Assembly (NCBI GenBank): GCA_016719165.1
Contig: JADKAJ010000001.1
Span: 1,077,390-1,141,389 of the forward strand
DNA length: 64,000 bases
Direction of reading: 5' to 3'
Source of the DNA: Chitinophagaceae bacterium
Lineage (GTDB): Bacteria; Bacteroidota; Bacteroidia; Chitinophagales; Chitinophagaceae
Shown one piece after another: positions 19,056-27,674 of the stretch (position 1 is its first letter; each line of letters begins with the position of its first letter). The position numbers and the translations under genes were made by a program. Under the pieces are notes generated by a model, which was not told the DNA's origin, did not search any database, and saw only the letters and a list, made by a program, of their open reading frames with translations.

Positions 19056-19658
19056 TTAATCCTTCTTAGCTTTTTTTCCACCAAACAGGTAAAAAACACC
19101 AACCTGGAATCCACGATTCTTAATATCTACATCACTTTCTTCAGCTATACTGGAAAGCCCAAGATTGTAACGGGCGCCAAATCCAAAGCCAGAAGCGGTT
19201 TTATAACCAGCTCCCAAACCCCAGGATATATCTGTACTCTTAATTTCATCATCCAGATCGAAAGTCGTACCACTTTCTTCATCCTTGATTTCAGCTTTTA
19301 AATTGAAACCGATCTGGGGACCAGTCTCCAGGAAAAATCCGTTTGACACATAAAACTGGGCCATGATTGGAATATTGAGATAATTAAAATTCCAGTTAAG
19401 CTCATCAGTTCCGTCAGTTTGCTTAGAACCCTGTATAGAAAATACTATTTCAGGTTGAACTTTAAATTTTTCTGAAACAGAAAAATTAACAAGCCCGCCT
19501 ATATGAAGGCCAAACTTTGAATTCAAATCTTCATTTTCAACTTCGTCACCCCCGAATGTGTAGAAATTAGCCCCGGCTTTTAGTCCATACTGAACCTGTG
19601 CCTGTGAAACAAAAAAAGTAGCTGATAACATAACTACTGATAGAATGATTTTTTTCAT
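19056..19658 (-). CDS. PorT-like outer-membrane beta-barrel protein
   Basis: 200 residues. A signal peptide ends near SQAQ (residue 21), then repeated amphipathic strands with YGLKAGANFYTF, the usual opening of the small PorT-like/OmpA-like barrels (outer membrane protein beta-barrel family), and a C-terminal strand followed by a lysine-rich tail. These eight-strand barrels are abundant in Bacteroidetes and usually of unknown function. It is a single-gene unit: a consensus promoter lies at 19690-19721 and a strong hairpin at 19006-19033. Confidence 0.85.
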   Translation of the reverse strand: MKKIILSVVMLSATFFVSQAQVQYGLKAGANFYTFGGDEVENEDLNSKFGLHIGGLVNFSVSEKFKVQPEIVFSIQGSKQTDGTDELNWNFNYLNIPIMAQFYVSNGFFLETGPQIGFNLKAEIKDEESGTTFDLDDEIKSTDISWGLGAGYKTASGFGFGARYNLGLSSIAEESDVDIKNRGFQVGVFYLFGGKKAKKD

Positions 19659-19689
19659 AAAATTGTTTTTTGGTTAAAATATTCAACAA

Positions 19690-19721
19690 CAAAGGTATAT
19701 CCCCAACAAGGAAATTGCAAG
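19690..19721 (-). promoter_or_regulatory. Bacteroidetes-type promoter for the outer-membrane barrel gene
   Basis: TACCTTTG at 19690-19697 matches the TAnnTTTG -7 box exactly; CTTG at 19718-19721 is a near match to the TTTG -33 box; 20 bases separate them. The start codon lies 32 bases downstream. Confidence 0.65.
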
Positions 19722-19738
19722 CTTTTATTGAACTCTTT

Positions 19739-21370
19739 TTAAGCCTCTCTCATAAACGGATAACCGTAATCTGTTGGAGGATTAAATGTTTCTTTGATCG
19801 TCCTGGCACTTAACCAGCGATATAAATTTAATATCGACCCGGCCTTGTCATTTGTTCCAGAACCCCTCGCACCACCAAAGGGCTGTTGCCCTACTACTGC
19901 ACCGGTTGGTTTGTCATTGATATAAAAATTTCCGGCCGCATTCCGTAGTTTATGGGTCGCCAATTCCACTGCTGCCCTGTCCTGGGCAATGATTGAACCG
20001 GTTAACGCATATGGAGAGGTAGAATCAACCAGTTCCAGTGTTTTTTCAAAACTATTTGCCGGATAAATATATACTGTCAATACCGGGCCAAATATCTCTT
20101 CACACATCGTCACATACTTTGGATTCTTCGCTTCGATGATAGTTGGCTGAATAAACCAACCTTCTTTACTATCACATTTTCCGCCCACCCATATCTCTGC
20201 TTTGGGATCTTTTTTGGCATTGTCGATGTATCTTTTAATATTATTAAAACTCTTTTCGTCAATCACAGCATTAATAAAATTTGAAAAATCTTCCGTTGTT
20301 CCCATTTTAAAACTCTTCACACCGGCGATTAATTTTTTCTTCACTTCTTCTGCCATATTAGAAGGGATATAAGCTCTCGAAGCAGCAGAACATTTTTGTC
20401 CCTGGAACTCGAACGCACCACGAAGCAATGCTGTAACCACTACATCAGGATCTGCGGTTTTATGGGCAATAACAAAATCCTTACCACCCGTCTCTCCTAC
20501 AATTCTGGGATAGGATTTGTAATTAGCCATATTCTTACCGATCGTTTCCCACATGTTATTAAACACTCCGGTAGATCCGGTAAAATGAACACCGGCAAAA
20601 TCCCGGTGATTGAAACAAACCTTACCAATGGTGGGGCCATCTACATAAATCAAATTGATAACTCCATCAGGTAAGCCGGCTTCTTTTAATACCCGCATTG
20701 TCATTTGTGCTGCATAAATCTGTGTATTGGCACATTTCCAAACCACCACATTGCCACACATGGCTGCTGATGTCGGAAGGTTACCCCCGATAGCAGTAAA
20801 GTTGAAAGGAGTAATTGCCAATACAAAACCTTCCAGGGGACGATACTCCATTCTATTATGCATTCCCGGGCTGCTGATAGGTTGTTGTTTATATATTTCA
20901 GAAAGAAAATGGACATTGAAACGTAAAAAATCGATCAACTCACAGGCAGCGTCGATCTCTGCCTGGAAAGCATTTTTACTTTGCCCCAGCATGGTACAGC
21001 CATTAATATAGGGGCGGTATTTTGTTGCTAACAAATCAGCAGCTTTTAAAAAAATATTTGCCCTGTTCTCCCAACTTGTATTGGCCCAGCTATCTTTAGC
21101 TGCTAATGCTGCTTCGATGGCCAGGTGGACATGCTTCTCTTCTCCGGCATGAAAATAGCCAAGTGTATGCTTTTTTTCATGCGGCGGATGCATGGCTACT
21201 TTTTTCCCGGTTCTTACTTCTTTGCTTCCGATATACATCGGCACATCAATCTCAAAGCCCTTTAATTCTTCCAGTACTTCTTTTAATCTTTTCTTTTCAG
21301 CTGAACCAGGTGCATAGCTTAATACAGGCTCATTAACAGGCATTGGGTAAGCAAAAGTTCCGATACTCAT
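19739..21370 (-). CDS. pruA: 1-pyrroline-5-carboxylate dehydrogenase (aldehyde dehydrogenase family)
   Basis: 543 residues, the size of the stand-alone group. Oxidises glutamate semialdehyde / pyrroline-5-carboxylate to glutamate with NAD in proline breakdown. The Glu of VGETGGKDFVIAH and the catalytic Cys of GQKCSAASR are in place; FTGSTGVFN is the NAD-binding turn and PFGGARGSGTNDKAG is the C-terminal family motif. It starts with a clear ATG at 21370. It sits alone between the barrel gene and prfB; no proline dehydrogenase is in the window. Confidence 0.95.
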   Translation of the reverse strand: MSIGTFAYPMPVNEPVLSYAPGSAEKKRLKEVLEELKGFEIDVPMYIGSKEVRTGKKVAMHPPHEKKHTLGYFHAGEEKHVHLAIEAALAAKDSWANTSWENRANIFLKAADLLATKYRPYINGCTMLGQSKNAFQAEIDAACELIDFLRFNVHFLSEIYKQQPISSPGMHNRMEYRPLEGFVLAITPFNFTAIGGNLPTSAAMCGNVVVWKCANTQIYAAQMTMRVLKEAGLPDGVINLIYVDGPTIGKVCFNHRDFAGVHFTGSTGVFNNMWETIGKNMANYKSYPRIVGETGGKDFVIAHKTADPDVVVTALLRGAFEFQGQKCSAASRAYIPSNMAEEVKKKLIAGVKSFKMGTTEDFSNFINAVIDEKSFNNIKRYIDNAKKDPKAEIWVGGKCDSKEGWFIQPTIIEAKNPKYVTMCEEIFGPVLTVYIYPANSFEKTLELVDSTSPYALTGSIIAQDRAAVELATHKLRNAAGNFYINDKPTGAVVGQQPFGGARGSGTNDKAGSILNLYRWLSARTIKETFNPPTDYGYPFMREA

Positions 21371-21456
21371 AACAATATTTTTTAGTTATATTGGTTAATT
21401 CAAATTGTACCCTTGTTTCAATATTTCCGGGTTTCCGGCATTAATAGTAAAGCAAA

Positions 21457-22549
21457 CTATGAACTGGTTTCCTTTTCACTCATCAGGTATGCTTTAATAA
21501 AACCGTCCAGTTCTCCGTCCATTACCGGTCCCACGTTGCCCACTTCGTAATCAGTACGGTGATCCTTGATCATTTTATAGGGATGGAAAACATAACTTCT
21601 TATCTGGCTACCCCATTCGATTTTTTTCTTGGTAGAATTAGTAGCATCTTTTATTGCCTGCCTTTTACGCAGTTCTTCTTCATACAAGCGGCTTTTCAAC
21701 ATTTGCATAGCCAGTTCCCTGTTGCCTAACTGGCTCCTGTCCTGCTGGCAGACAACTACAATACCTGTGGGAATATGTGTTAACTGTACTTTCGTTTCTA
21801 CTTTGTTTACATTCTGTCCGCCGGCACCACCGCTTCGCGACGTTTCCATCTTTACATCTGCAGGATTTATTTCGATATTGATAGTATCGTCTACCAGTGG
21901 ATAAACAAATACGGAAACGAAAGAAGTATGCCTTCTTGCATTGCTGTCAAAAGGGGAAATTCGTACCAGCCTGTGCACACCACTTTCTGCTTTTAAGAAA
22001 CCATAAGCAAAGGGCCCGTCAAATTGTAAGGTACAGGTTTTAATACCAGCCCCATCCCCCCATTGCCAGTCCAGTTCTGTTATTTTCCAGCCTTGCTTTT
22101 CACCATACATGCGGTACATACGGGCAAGCATTTCTGCCCAGTCCTGGCTTTCGGTGCCCCCTGCCCCGGAGTTTATCTGCAAAACTGCCGGCAATTCATC
22201 CTCTGGTTCATTAAGGGTGGCTTTAAATTCAGCATCATCCAGCAAAAGCAATGCTTTATCGTAGGCTTCTTTTGTTTCTTCTTCAGTAGCATCACCAGCT
22301 TTCCAAAATTCGAATAGAACGGCAAAATCTTCCACGGCCGTTTCAGCGGTCTCATAGAGTTTTATCCAATATTCGTTAAGCTTGATATTCTTAAGAATTT
22401 CAGTAGCCCTTTTGTTATCATCCCAAAAACCCGGGCTGAGGGAAAGTTGCTTGTCTTCTGCTATCTTATATTGTCGGTTATCGACGTCAAAGAAACCTCC
22501 TTATCCCGGCAATGCGGGACCGCATATCATTTAATTTTTCGATTGTCAT
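21457..22549 (-). CDS. prfB: Peptide chain release factor 2, with programmed +1 frameshift
   Basis: The coding region joins 22549-22490 (20 codons) to 22488-21457, skipping the T of a UGA stop, and makes a 363-residue protein, normal for RF2. The first frame reads MTIEKLNDMRSRIAGIRRFL and stops at UGA (22489-22487); reading continues in the +1 frame as DVDNRQYKIAEDKQ. The shift site CTT TGA C is preceded by AGGAGG, the internal Shine-Dalgarno. The decoding tripeptide SPF (RISPF) and the catalytic GGQ (AGGQNVNK) confirm RF2, which recognises UAA and UGA. Low RF2 raises frameshifting, so the gene regulates itself. A CDS called from 22335 would miss 70 residues. Confidence 0.97.
22486..22501 (-). 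promoter_or_regulatory. RF2 programmed frameshift signal
   Basis: On the minus strand AGGAGG (22501-22496), TTT, CTT, TGA and C follow in order. AGGAGG pairs with the 16S anti-Shine-Dalgarno and CTT-TGA-C is the classic slip site. Confidence 0.95.
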
Positions 22550-22713
22550 GACGCAAAGTTAAGGGAAAGGCAATTAGCTGAATAATTATAGAACTACGCC
22601 TATCAATCACCCTGGAAATAAGCCTTTAATTTAATCGGTTTTTTTCCTATTTATGCTGAAACTTTTCCTGAACTTCATTGTTGCTATCTTTTTTGAACAA
22701 AAATTTTAACGCA

Positions 22714-23550
22714 ATGAAAAAGTATTTTTTACCAGTAACAGTAGTGCTCTCACTATTATTTGTTTCCTGCAATAACGACGATAAAAAAAAAGAGACTGAA
22801 ATGAAAGAACCCAAATTAAAAGAAGAAAATGTCACTTATTCACCGGCCGGCATCAAAGACAGCCTTGTGCTGGATGGTTATGTGGCCTATGATGAAAATA
22901 TTGAAGGCAAGCGTCCGGCTGTGCTGGTTGTGCATGAGTGGTGGGGATTGAATGATTATGTAAAAATGAGAGTAAGGGAACTTGCCAAACTTGGCTATAT
23001 CGCAATGGCGCTAGATATGTATGGAAATGGGAAAAGAGCTGATAATCCCACTGATGCAGGTAATCTTGCAGGTCCTTTTTACCAGAATCCGCAAATGGCC
23101 AAAGAAAGGTTTGATGCTGCACTGGTTAAATTAAAATCATACAGCCAGGCAGATGCAAGTAAAGTTGCAGCGATTGGTTATTGTTTTGGTGGTACCCAGG
23201 TTTTAAATATGGCCAATTTAGGAGAAGATCTTGTAGCTGTGGTAAGTTTCCATGGAGGGTTGAAAGTTGTAACACCCGATAAAAATCTACTTAAAGCACA
23301 GGTTTTAGTCTGCCATGGTGCAGCTGACCCATTTGTGCCACAGGCAGAAGTTGATCTTTTCAGAAAGCAAATGGACTCTATCGGGGCGAAATACACGTTT
23401 AAAGCCTACGAGGGGGCCACCCATGCCTTTAGTAATCCTGATGCAACTGCCAACGGGCAAAAGTTTAATATCCCGATTGCCTATAATGCCGCAGCTGACA
23501 CTGCCTCCTGGAAGGACATGAAGGACTTTTTTGGAACTATTTTTAAATAG
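22714..23550 (+). CDS. Dienelactone hydrolase family lipoprotein
   Basis: 278 residues from the ATG at 22714; an upstream in-frame start at 22678 would put a hydrophilic tail before the signal peptide. The signal peptide ends in a lipobox (LLFVSC). The alpha/beta-hydrolase domain has the dienelactone hydrolase features: VVHEWWGLNDYVK (oxyanion region), GYCFGG with a Cys nucleophile, Asp in ADPFVP and His in ATHAFSNP, giving a complete Cys-Asp-His triad. The real substrate is unknown; exported members in this phylum are not tied to chlorocatechol breakdown. A hairpin terminator follows. Confidence 0.9.
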   Translation: MKKYFLPVTVVLSLLFVSCNNDDKKKETEMKEPKLKEENVTYSPAGIKDSLVLDGYVAYDENIEGKRPAVLVVHEWWGLNDYVKMRVRELAKLGYIAMALDMYGNGKRADNPTDAGNLAGPFYQNPQMAKERFDAALVKLKSYSQADASKVAAIGYCFGGTQVLNMANLGEDLVAVVSFHGGLKVVTPDKNLLKAQVLVCHGAADPFVPQAEVDLFRKQMDSIGAKYTFKAYEGATHAFSNPDATANGQKFNIPIAYNAAADTASWKDMKDFFGTIFK

Positions 23551-23572
23551 TACTTTTACTAACGATTTTGAA

Positions 23573-23597
23573 AGCCTGGAAATTTCCGGGCTTTTTT
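23573..23597 (+). terminator. Intrinsic terminator after the dienelactone hydrolase gene
   Basis: AGCCTGGAAA and TTTCCGGGCT form a ten-base stem with one G-T pair, followed by a T run, 23 bases past the stop. Confidence 0.8.
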
Positions 23598-23747
23598 AAT
23601 TTTAAATAATTTTTATAAAGGCTTTATAATCAGCAAAATTGCATAAAATACGGTGCGCCAAATTCGAAAAATTACTTAGTAAAGCTATGAAATACAAAAA
23701 GTAGTTTCTATTTTGTCAGCCCTTTAGGATACTAAAAACGAATCCCT

Positions 23748-24458
23748 TTGAAAAAAATACTTTTTCTTCTTTTTACTGGTAGTCTTTTCCTGGCTTCATG
23801 TAAAAAGGACAATTTTATTCCCCCGATAAAAGAAGAATCCTGTGTATTACAAACCGGTAACCCTGCAGGACGTTCTTACACTTCAGATTCGTTGATTTCA
23901 TTTACATGTACCGCTAAACATTGTGGTATCTTACCCCTGAGTACAAAGAACTATTGGATCTATGAAGACTCGGTTTTTAGTGATGGGGTCTTTCAAAAGG
24001 TTCAGTATGACACCCTTCGGTTTCACAAAACCTGGAAATCCCTTTCTGATGAACTCGTTTGGTGGGAAAGCAATATTTCAATTGGTCTTCCGGATAAATT
24101 ATATGCCAATGATTCCGCCTTCTTCAAAATTGAAGATCGATTCTTCACACCCGGAATTGTTGATGTAAAGAAAGATTTTAGCCTTTTCCCCGGTGATTCC
24201 ATCCGATATCTTGCCAGTTTTGAAGATGCGGCCGCGATGGGTCGTTCACTTAAAATGCAGGAAACTATTAAAACACCTGCTGGTTCATTCAGCGATTATG
24301 TTTACTTCGAAAAAAATGCCCGGAACTACCGTAAAGACCAGGTTTATTTCAAGCCTGGTGTCGGTGTTGTAAAATATATCCAGGAAAAAGCTCCTATGGG
24401 TTCTCCGCAAATTATGCTGCAACAGGTGTGCACATTAATAAGTTATCATATTGAGTAA
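23748..24458 (+). CDS. Hypothetical lipoprotein
   Basis: 236 residues. The only start that gives a signal peptide is a TTG at 23748 (MKKILFLLFTGSLFLASC, with a lipobox Cys at residue 18). I do not recognise a family. Two Cys pairs are visible in the first third (SCVLQ, FTCTAKHCG), and the rest is rich in aromatic residues and predicted beta strand, with repeated Asp-Ser and Tyr-Phe patterns. It is an outer- or inner-membrane-anchored periplasmic protein of unknown role. It stands alone and converges with the gene pair at 24492-25309. Confidence 0.75.
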   Translation: MKKILFLLFTGSLFLASCKKDNFIPPIKEESCVLQTGNPAGRSYTSDSLISFTCTAKHCGILPLSTKNYWIYEDSVFSDGVFQKVQYDTLRFHKTWKSLSDELVWWESNISIGLPDKLYANDSAFFKIEDRFFTPGIVDVKKDFSLFPGDSIRYLASFEDAAAMGRSLKMQETIKTPAGSFSDYVYFEKNARNYRKDQVYFKPGVGVVKYIQEKAPMGSPQIMLQQVCTLISYHIE

Positions 24459-24491
24459 ATAAACGGAGAAGCACTTCTTTAGCAGCAATAC

Positions 24492-24920
24492 TTACTTTTC
24501 CAGGTTTTGGGCAATCTCTTTTAACATCAATGAATATTCTGCACTGTAACTTTTCTTTTCAGGAATATCAAGTTTGGCATTATCATAAGCAGCCTCCAGG
24601 AAAAGATAAGCCATTTTGGCCTGCTCCTTTGTATAAAAAAAAGAGGCAAACTTACTTTGGTCATCAAACTTTTTCAGGCTTATACCATGCCGATAAAAAT
24701 TAACCGGCAGTATTATCCTTCCCGGAATGAAATAAGAAGATTCATCAGCAATTAATTGGAAATAGGTTGAGTAATATTCCACCATTTTGAATACCCGTTC
24801 TTTTAATTCATCATCCGATTCAATGCGATCTGGCCTCCTCCTCCATCTATTATACTCTTCATCAAACAGTTTTGTTGCATAACCTTCATCAATCTTCTTC
24901 AGGTGCCAGATCAATTTCAA
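24492..24920 (-). CDS. Hypothetical protein, second gene of a two-gene unit
   Basis: 142 residues, mostly helical, rich in charged and aromatic residues (EEYNRWRRRPDR, FYTKEQAKMAYLFLEAAY). No signal peptide or membrane segment. I do not recognise a family. Its ATG overlaps the stop of the upstream lipoprotein gene by four bases (ATGA), so the two are translationally coupled and probably act together. Confidence 0.65.
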   Translation of the reverse strand: MKLIWHLKKIDEGYATKLFDEEYNRWRRRPDRIESDDELKERVFKMVEYYSTYFQLIADESSYFIPGRIILPVNFYRHGISLKKFDDQSKFASFFYTKEQAKMAYLFLEAAYDNAKLDIPEKKSYSAEYSLMLKEIAQNLEK

Positions 24921-25309
24921 ACGTTGTCCCCCATATTGACAACTTCTGTTAATCGTAACACCCCATCTTTAAAACCAGAGAAAACAGATTTAAAACTCCC
25001 AAAGCCCCTTCCACCATCATAAACAATGAGGTTATTTTCTTCTTTGATAGTCCAGTTGCCTTTTATATTAACACTGTCTATCTGGTTAAAGGCGCCATTT
25101 TCTGAAAAACGGATCAATTTTAAACATTTAAGACCGGTTAATGAATCCTGGATGACTGCATAAATACTATCCTGCTTTTTATTCAAAAGATCTTCCTCCG
25201 GATATAATATAAACCAATTACCAATTACTATTTTATGCAGGTTCTCATTTTTTGAAGCATGCTGACAAGAAAGGAACATGGTGAACACAATAAATACTAT
25301 ATAACGCAT
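24917..25309 (-). CDS. Hypothetical lipocalin-like lipoprotein
   Basis: 130 residues with a short lipoprotein signal peptide (MRYIVFIVFTMFLSC). The mature part begins KIVIGNWFILYPEEDLL and later has FSENGAFNQIDSVNIKGNWTIKEENNLIVYDGG; this GxW ... GxW...Y pattern is seen in lipocalin-like domains of Bacteroidetes lipoproteins. Ligand unknown. It is the first gene of a coupled pair with 24492-24920. Confidence 0.65.
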   Translation of the reverse strand: MRYIVFIVFTMFLSCQHASKNENLHKIVIGNWFILYPEEDLLNKKQDSIYAVIQDSLTGLKCLKLIRFSENGAFNQIDSVNIKGNWTIKEENNLIVYDGGRGFGSFKSVFSGFKDGVLRLTEVVNMGDNV

Positions 25310-25321
25310 GTTGCAAATATA

Positions 25322-25351
25322 AAAAGTCCCTCTGCAAAGCAGAAGGACTTT
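25322..25351 (-). terminator. Hairpin terminator after the acidic lipoprotein gene
   Basis: AAAGTCCCTCTGC and GCAGAAGGACTTT pair with one mismatch around a three-base loop; a T run follows on the minus strand. It lies 20 bases past the stop at 25371 and just upstream of the next gene's start. Confidence 0.75.
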
Positions 25352-25370
25352 ACAAACCAGTTCATAGAAA

Positions 25371-26285
25371 TTAAGGTAAGGTTATCAGTCTTTGATTATT
25401 GCCATTATTCCAGGTAAGCATCGCCTTGTTATCACAGTTACCATTATTTGGAGCACCATAGTCAAGGAACAACACCCTGCTGTTTATCTTTATTTTCAAT
25501 ACGCCGTTGCTGATCCAGGGACAAACAACTTTCTTGATCAACGGAGATTCTGTATTCAGGTTGACTACCAGGCCACCATTGAATTCTGTTTTTGATCTTC
25601 CTTCAATACTATACGCATCGTCGCGGATCGGACGGGTGTTACCACCCTGAATTTGTTTCACATACTTGATACCATCATACTTGTATCCTCTTCCGTTTGG
25701 AAAAGTTACTTTCCCGCCTGTAACCTGTACAGTAAATTTAATATTCCCATTCTCACTCAGGTTACTGAGTACTTTTGTACCCTCTATATGAGCACGGTTC
25801 AGGTAGAAATCAACAAAGGTAATTGTCATTACAGCTCCCGGTCTTCGGATAGGGGCTGTCAGGTGAATAACAATCGCTCCTCTCCGGTATTTACCATCAG
25901 CACAGAGGCAACCATTAGGCCCGAAATCAATGGTAATGGTTTTTGGATAGGTGCTGTCATTCGGTGTAACCGTAATGACTGCACAAGGTCCGAGGCGTAA
26001 ACGTAGTTCTTCAAAAGCGGGCAACAAACGGCCACTGGCATCAGCAGAACGGCCATACATACTTGCATCGCCTTCTTCTTCTGCGGCTATCATACTTACA
26101 TCTTCTGCATCATCGAAGCTGGCTTCCGCCTGGCTGCTCTCATCAGAAAAAGTTGCTGCTTCTTCTTCTGTTAATGTATCAGCGGTGGTAGAGAGACTGT
26201 TTTCTTTCTGACAGGATATCAGAAAAACTGAGAATAATACTGCAAACGCAGTAACTGTAATCCGGTTTAGTGATAAAGTTTTCAT
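25371..26285 (-). CDS. Hypothetical lipoprotein with acidic linker
   Basis: 304 residues: lipoprotein signal peptide with lipobox (FLISC, Cys at residue 25), then a ~50-residue linker very rich in Glu, Asp, Ser and Ala, then a ~220-residue beta-rich domain. That domain has a short Cys cluster (GPNGCLCADGKYRRG), an IRRPGAVMTITF strand and FNGGLVVNL near the end. I do not recognise a named family, though similar lipoproteins appear in Chitinophagaceae. The acidic linker probably keeps the domain away from the membrane. It is a single-gene unit, closed by the hairpin at 25322. Confidence 0.75.
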   Translation of the reverse strand: MKTLSLNRITVTAFAVLFSVFLISCQKENSLSTTADTLTEEEAATFSDESSQAEASFDDAEDVSMIAAEEEGDASMYGRSADASGRLLPAFEELRLRLGPCAVITVTPNDSTYPKTITIDFGPNGCLCADGKYRRGAIVIHLTAPIRRPGAVMTITFVDFYLNRAHIEGTKVLSNLSENGNIKFTVQVTGGKVTFPNGRGYKYDGIKYVKQIQGGNTRPIRDDAYSIEGRSKTEFNGGLVVNLNTESPLIKKVVCPWISNGVLKIKINSRVLFLDYGAPNNGNCDNKAMLTWNNGNNQRLITLP

Positions 26286-26382
26286 GGCTATACTTTTTGT
26301 TTATAAATTATTAACGAAACTTTGGAACTAAACAGAGCAAGAAAGTTTAAAGAAGGATAAATTATTTTATTTTACTCTTTAA

Positions 26383-27298
26383 ATGCAGGTTATCATTAAC
26401 TATTTAAAGGGGGTATTTCTACGAAACCAATAAACAGATTCTAATACTGGTTTCCATTTTTACAGCCACCCTTGTTGTCTCGAATTACTATTTTGGGATC
26501 AATGAATTTATCCAAAATAAAAGTTCACTTGCCGTTAAACTTATTCTATGGTATGCAGTCTTCGGGGTTGCCTTTGCCCTTCCCCATTTGGTGATTCACA
26601 TATATAGAAAAGGAAAGATGACGATATCTCCAGTTTTTCTATTTCTTATTCTGCTGGCCCCTGCGATCTTTTCTGTTAAGAACAGTCTTACAATCAGTTT
26701 TATCATTACTCCGGATAAAAACCGGGATCATTACTGGAACCATATCCTTTACTGGCCTCTTTTACTGGTTATTGTAACAGCTATACTGTTGCTCGTATGG
26801 AGAATCTTTGATAAAGAAGAACCATTTTATGGATTAACAAAAAAGAATTTCAAGCTTAAGCCATATCTTTTAATGTTGATTATAATGATTCCATTCATTG
26901 CCGCAGCATCCACCCAAACTGATTTTCTTATTACTTATCCAAAACTTAAAGCAATTGCAGAAGTAGCGAATGAAAAAAAAATCGATTGGTGGCATCAATT
27001 ACTTTTTGAACTATCCTACGGAAGTGATTTTTTTACAACTGAATTGTTCTTTCGTGGTTTTTTGATACTCGCCTTTATAAAATGGGCAGGCAGGGATACA
27101 ATCCTGCCGATGGCTGCTTTTTATTGTACCATTCATTTTGGCAAACCTTTGGGAGAATGTATCAGTTCTTATTTTGGAGGAATACTCCTTGGGGTAATTG
27201 TGTATAATACCCGTTCTATCTGGGGAGGGTTAATAGTACACCTGGGAATTGCGTGGTTAATGGAAGTTGGCGGCTATATCGGAAATATGATAAAATAA
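26383..27298 (+). pseudogene. CPBP-family intramembrane metalloprotease, broken by one extra G
   Basis: The open frame usually called here begins at a TTG (26588), but coding sequence clearly extends upstream: the same frame is open from 26408 and reads YFYETNKQILILVSIF. An ATG at 26383 in another frame reads MQVIINYLKG. Removing one G from the G run at 26409-26413 joins the two into one ~304-residue protein. The C-terminal half has the CPBP (Abi/CAAX protease-like) motifs: TELFFRG (a variant of EExxxR), CTIHFGKPLGE and a final HLGIAWLME, with eight or so membrane segments. Function of bacterial members is largely unknown. The break is a mutation or a homopolymer sequencing error. Confidence 0.8.
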
Positions 27299-27301
27299 AA
27301 A

Positions 27302-27652
27302 ACTACAAGCCGGTAAGCCGGATTCTGTCTTGGGCTATCATTTATCTGTCCCGGCAGTTACCCACCGGGATCAATCTGCCTACCCTGTACCTTGGACGAG
27401 CAGTCCTCAAAACGGTACTATATGTGGCATTTCAACATGCAAGGTTTACCCGCAATTAGTGTTACCACCAAAAGCCGTAGGCTCTTACCCTACGTTTTCA
27501 CCTTTGTCCCGATTTGCACCGGGATAGTTATTTTCTGTGGCACTGTCTCTTGACTGTTACCAGTCAGCCGGCTCTTCACCGGTGCATTGCTCTGTGTTGT
27601 CCGGACTTTCCTACCCAACTAAAATAGCCGAGTCGATAGCCTGGCTTGTAGT
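27302..27652 (-). ncRNA. rnpB: RNase P RNA, bacterial type A
   Basis: Catalytic RNA that cuts the 5' leader from tRNA precursors. On the minus strand the 5' end reads CAAGCCAGGCTATCGACT and includes GGAAAGTCCGGACA, the near-universal CR I signature; the 3' end has ACAGAATCCGGCTTACCGGC, the matching CR V signature. GAGCCTACGG and the ends pair to form P1. Length about 350 bases, usual for type A. A -7-like TATTTTTG lies six bases upstream of the 5' end. Short open frames on the plus strand through this region are not genes. Confidence 0.95.
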
Positions 27653-27656
27653 ATTA

Positions 27657-27664
27657 CAAAAATA
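27657..27664 (-). promoter_or_regulatory. Putative -7 box for rnpB
   Basis: TATTTTTG fits TAnnTTTG and sits where a transcript starting at about 27651 would need it. The -33 position (CTTT) is weak. Confidence 0.5.
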
Positions 27665-27674
27665 ACCATGAAAA

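Noticed and set aside
27253..27527. Plus-strand open frames of 65-68 codons just after the CPBP gene
   Set aside because: They run through RNase P RNA, which is clear on the minus strand.
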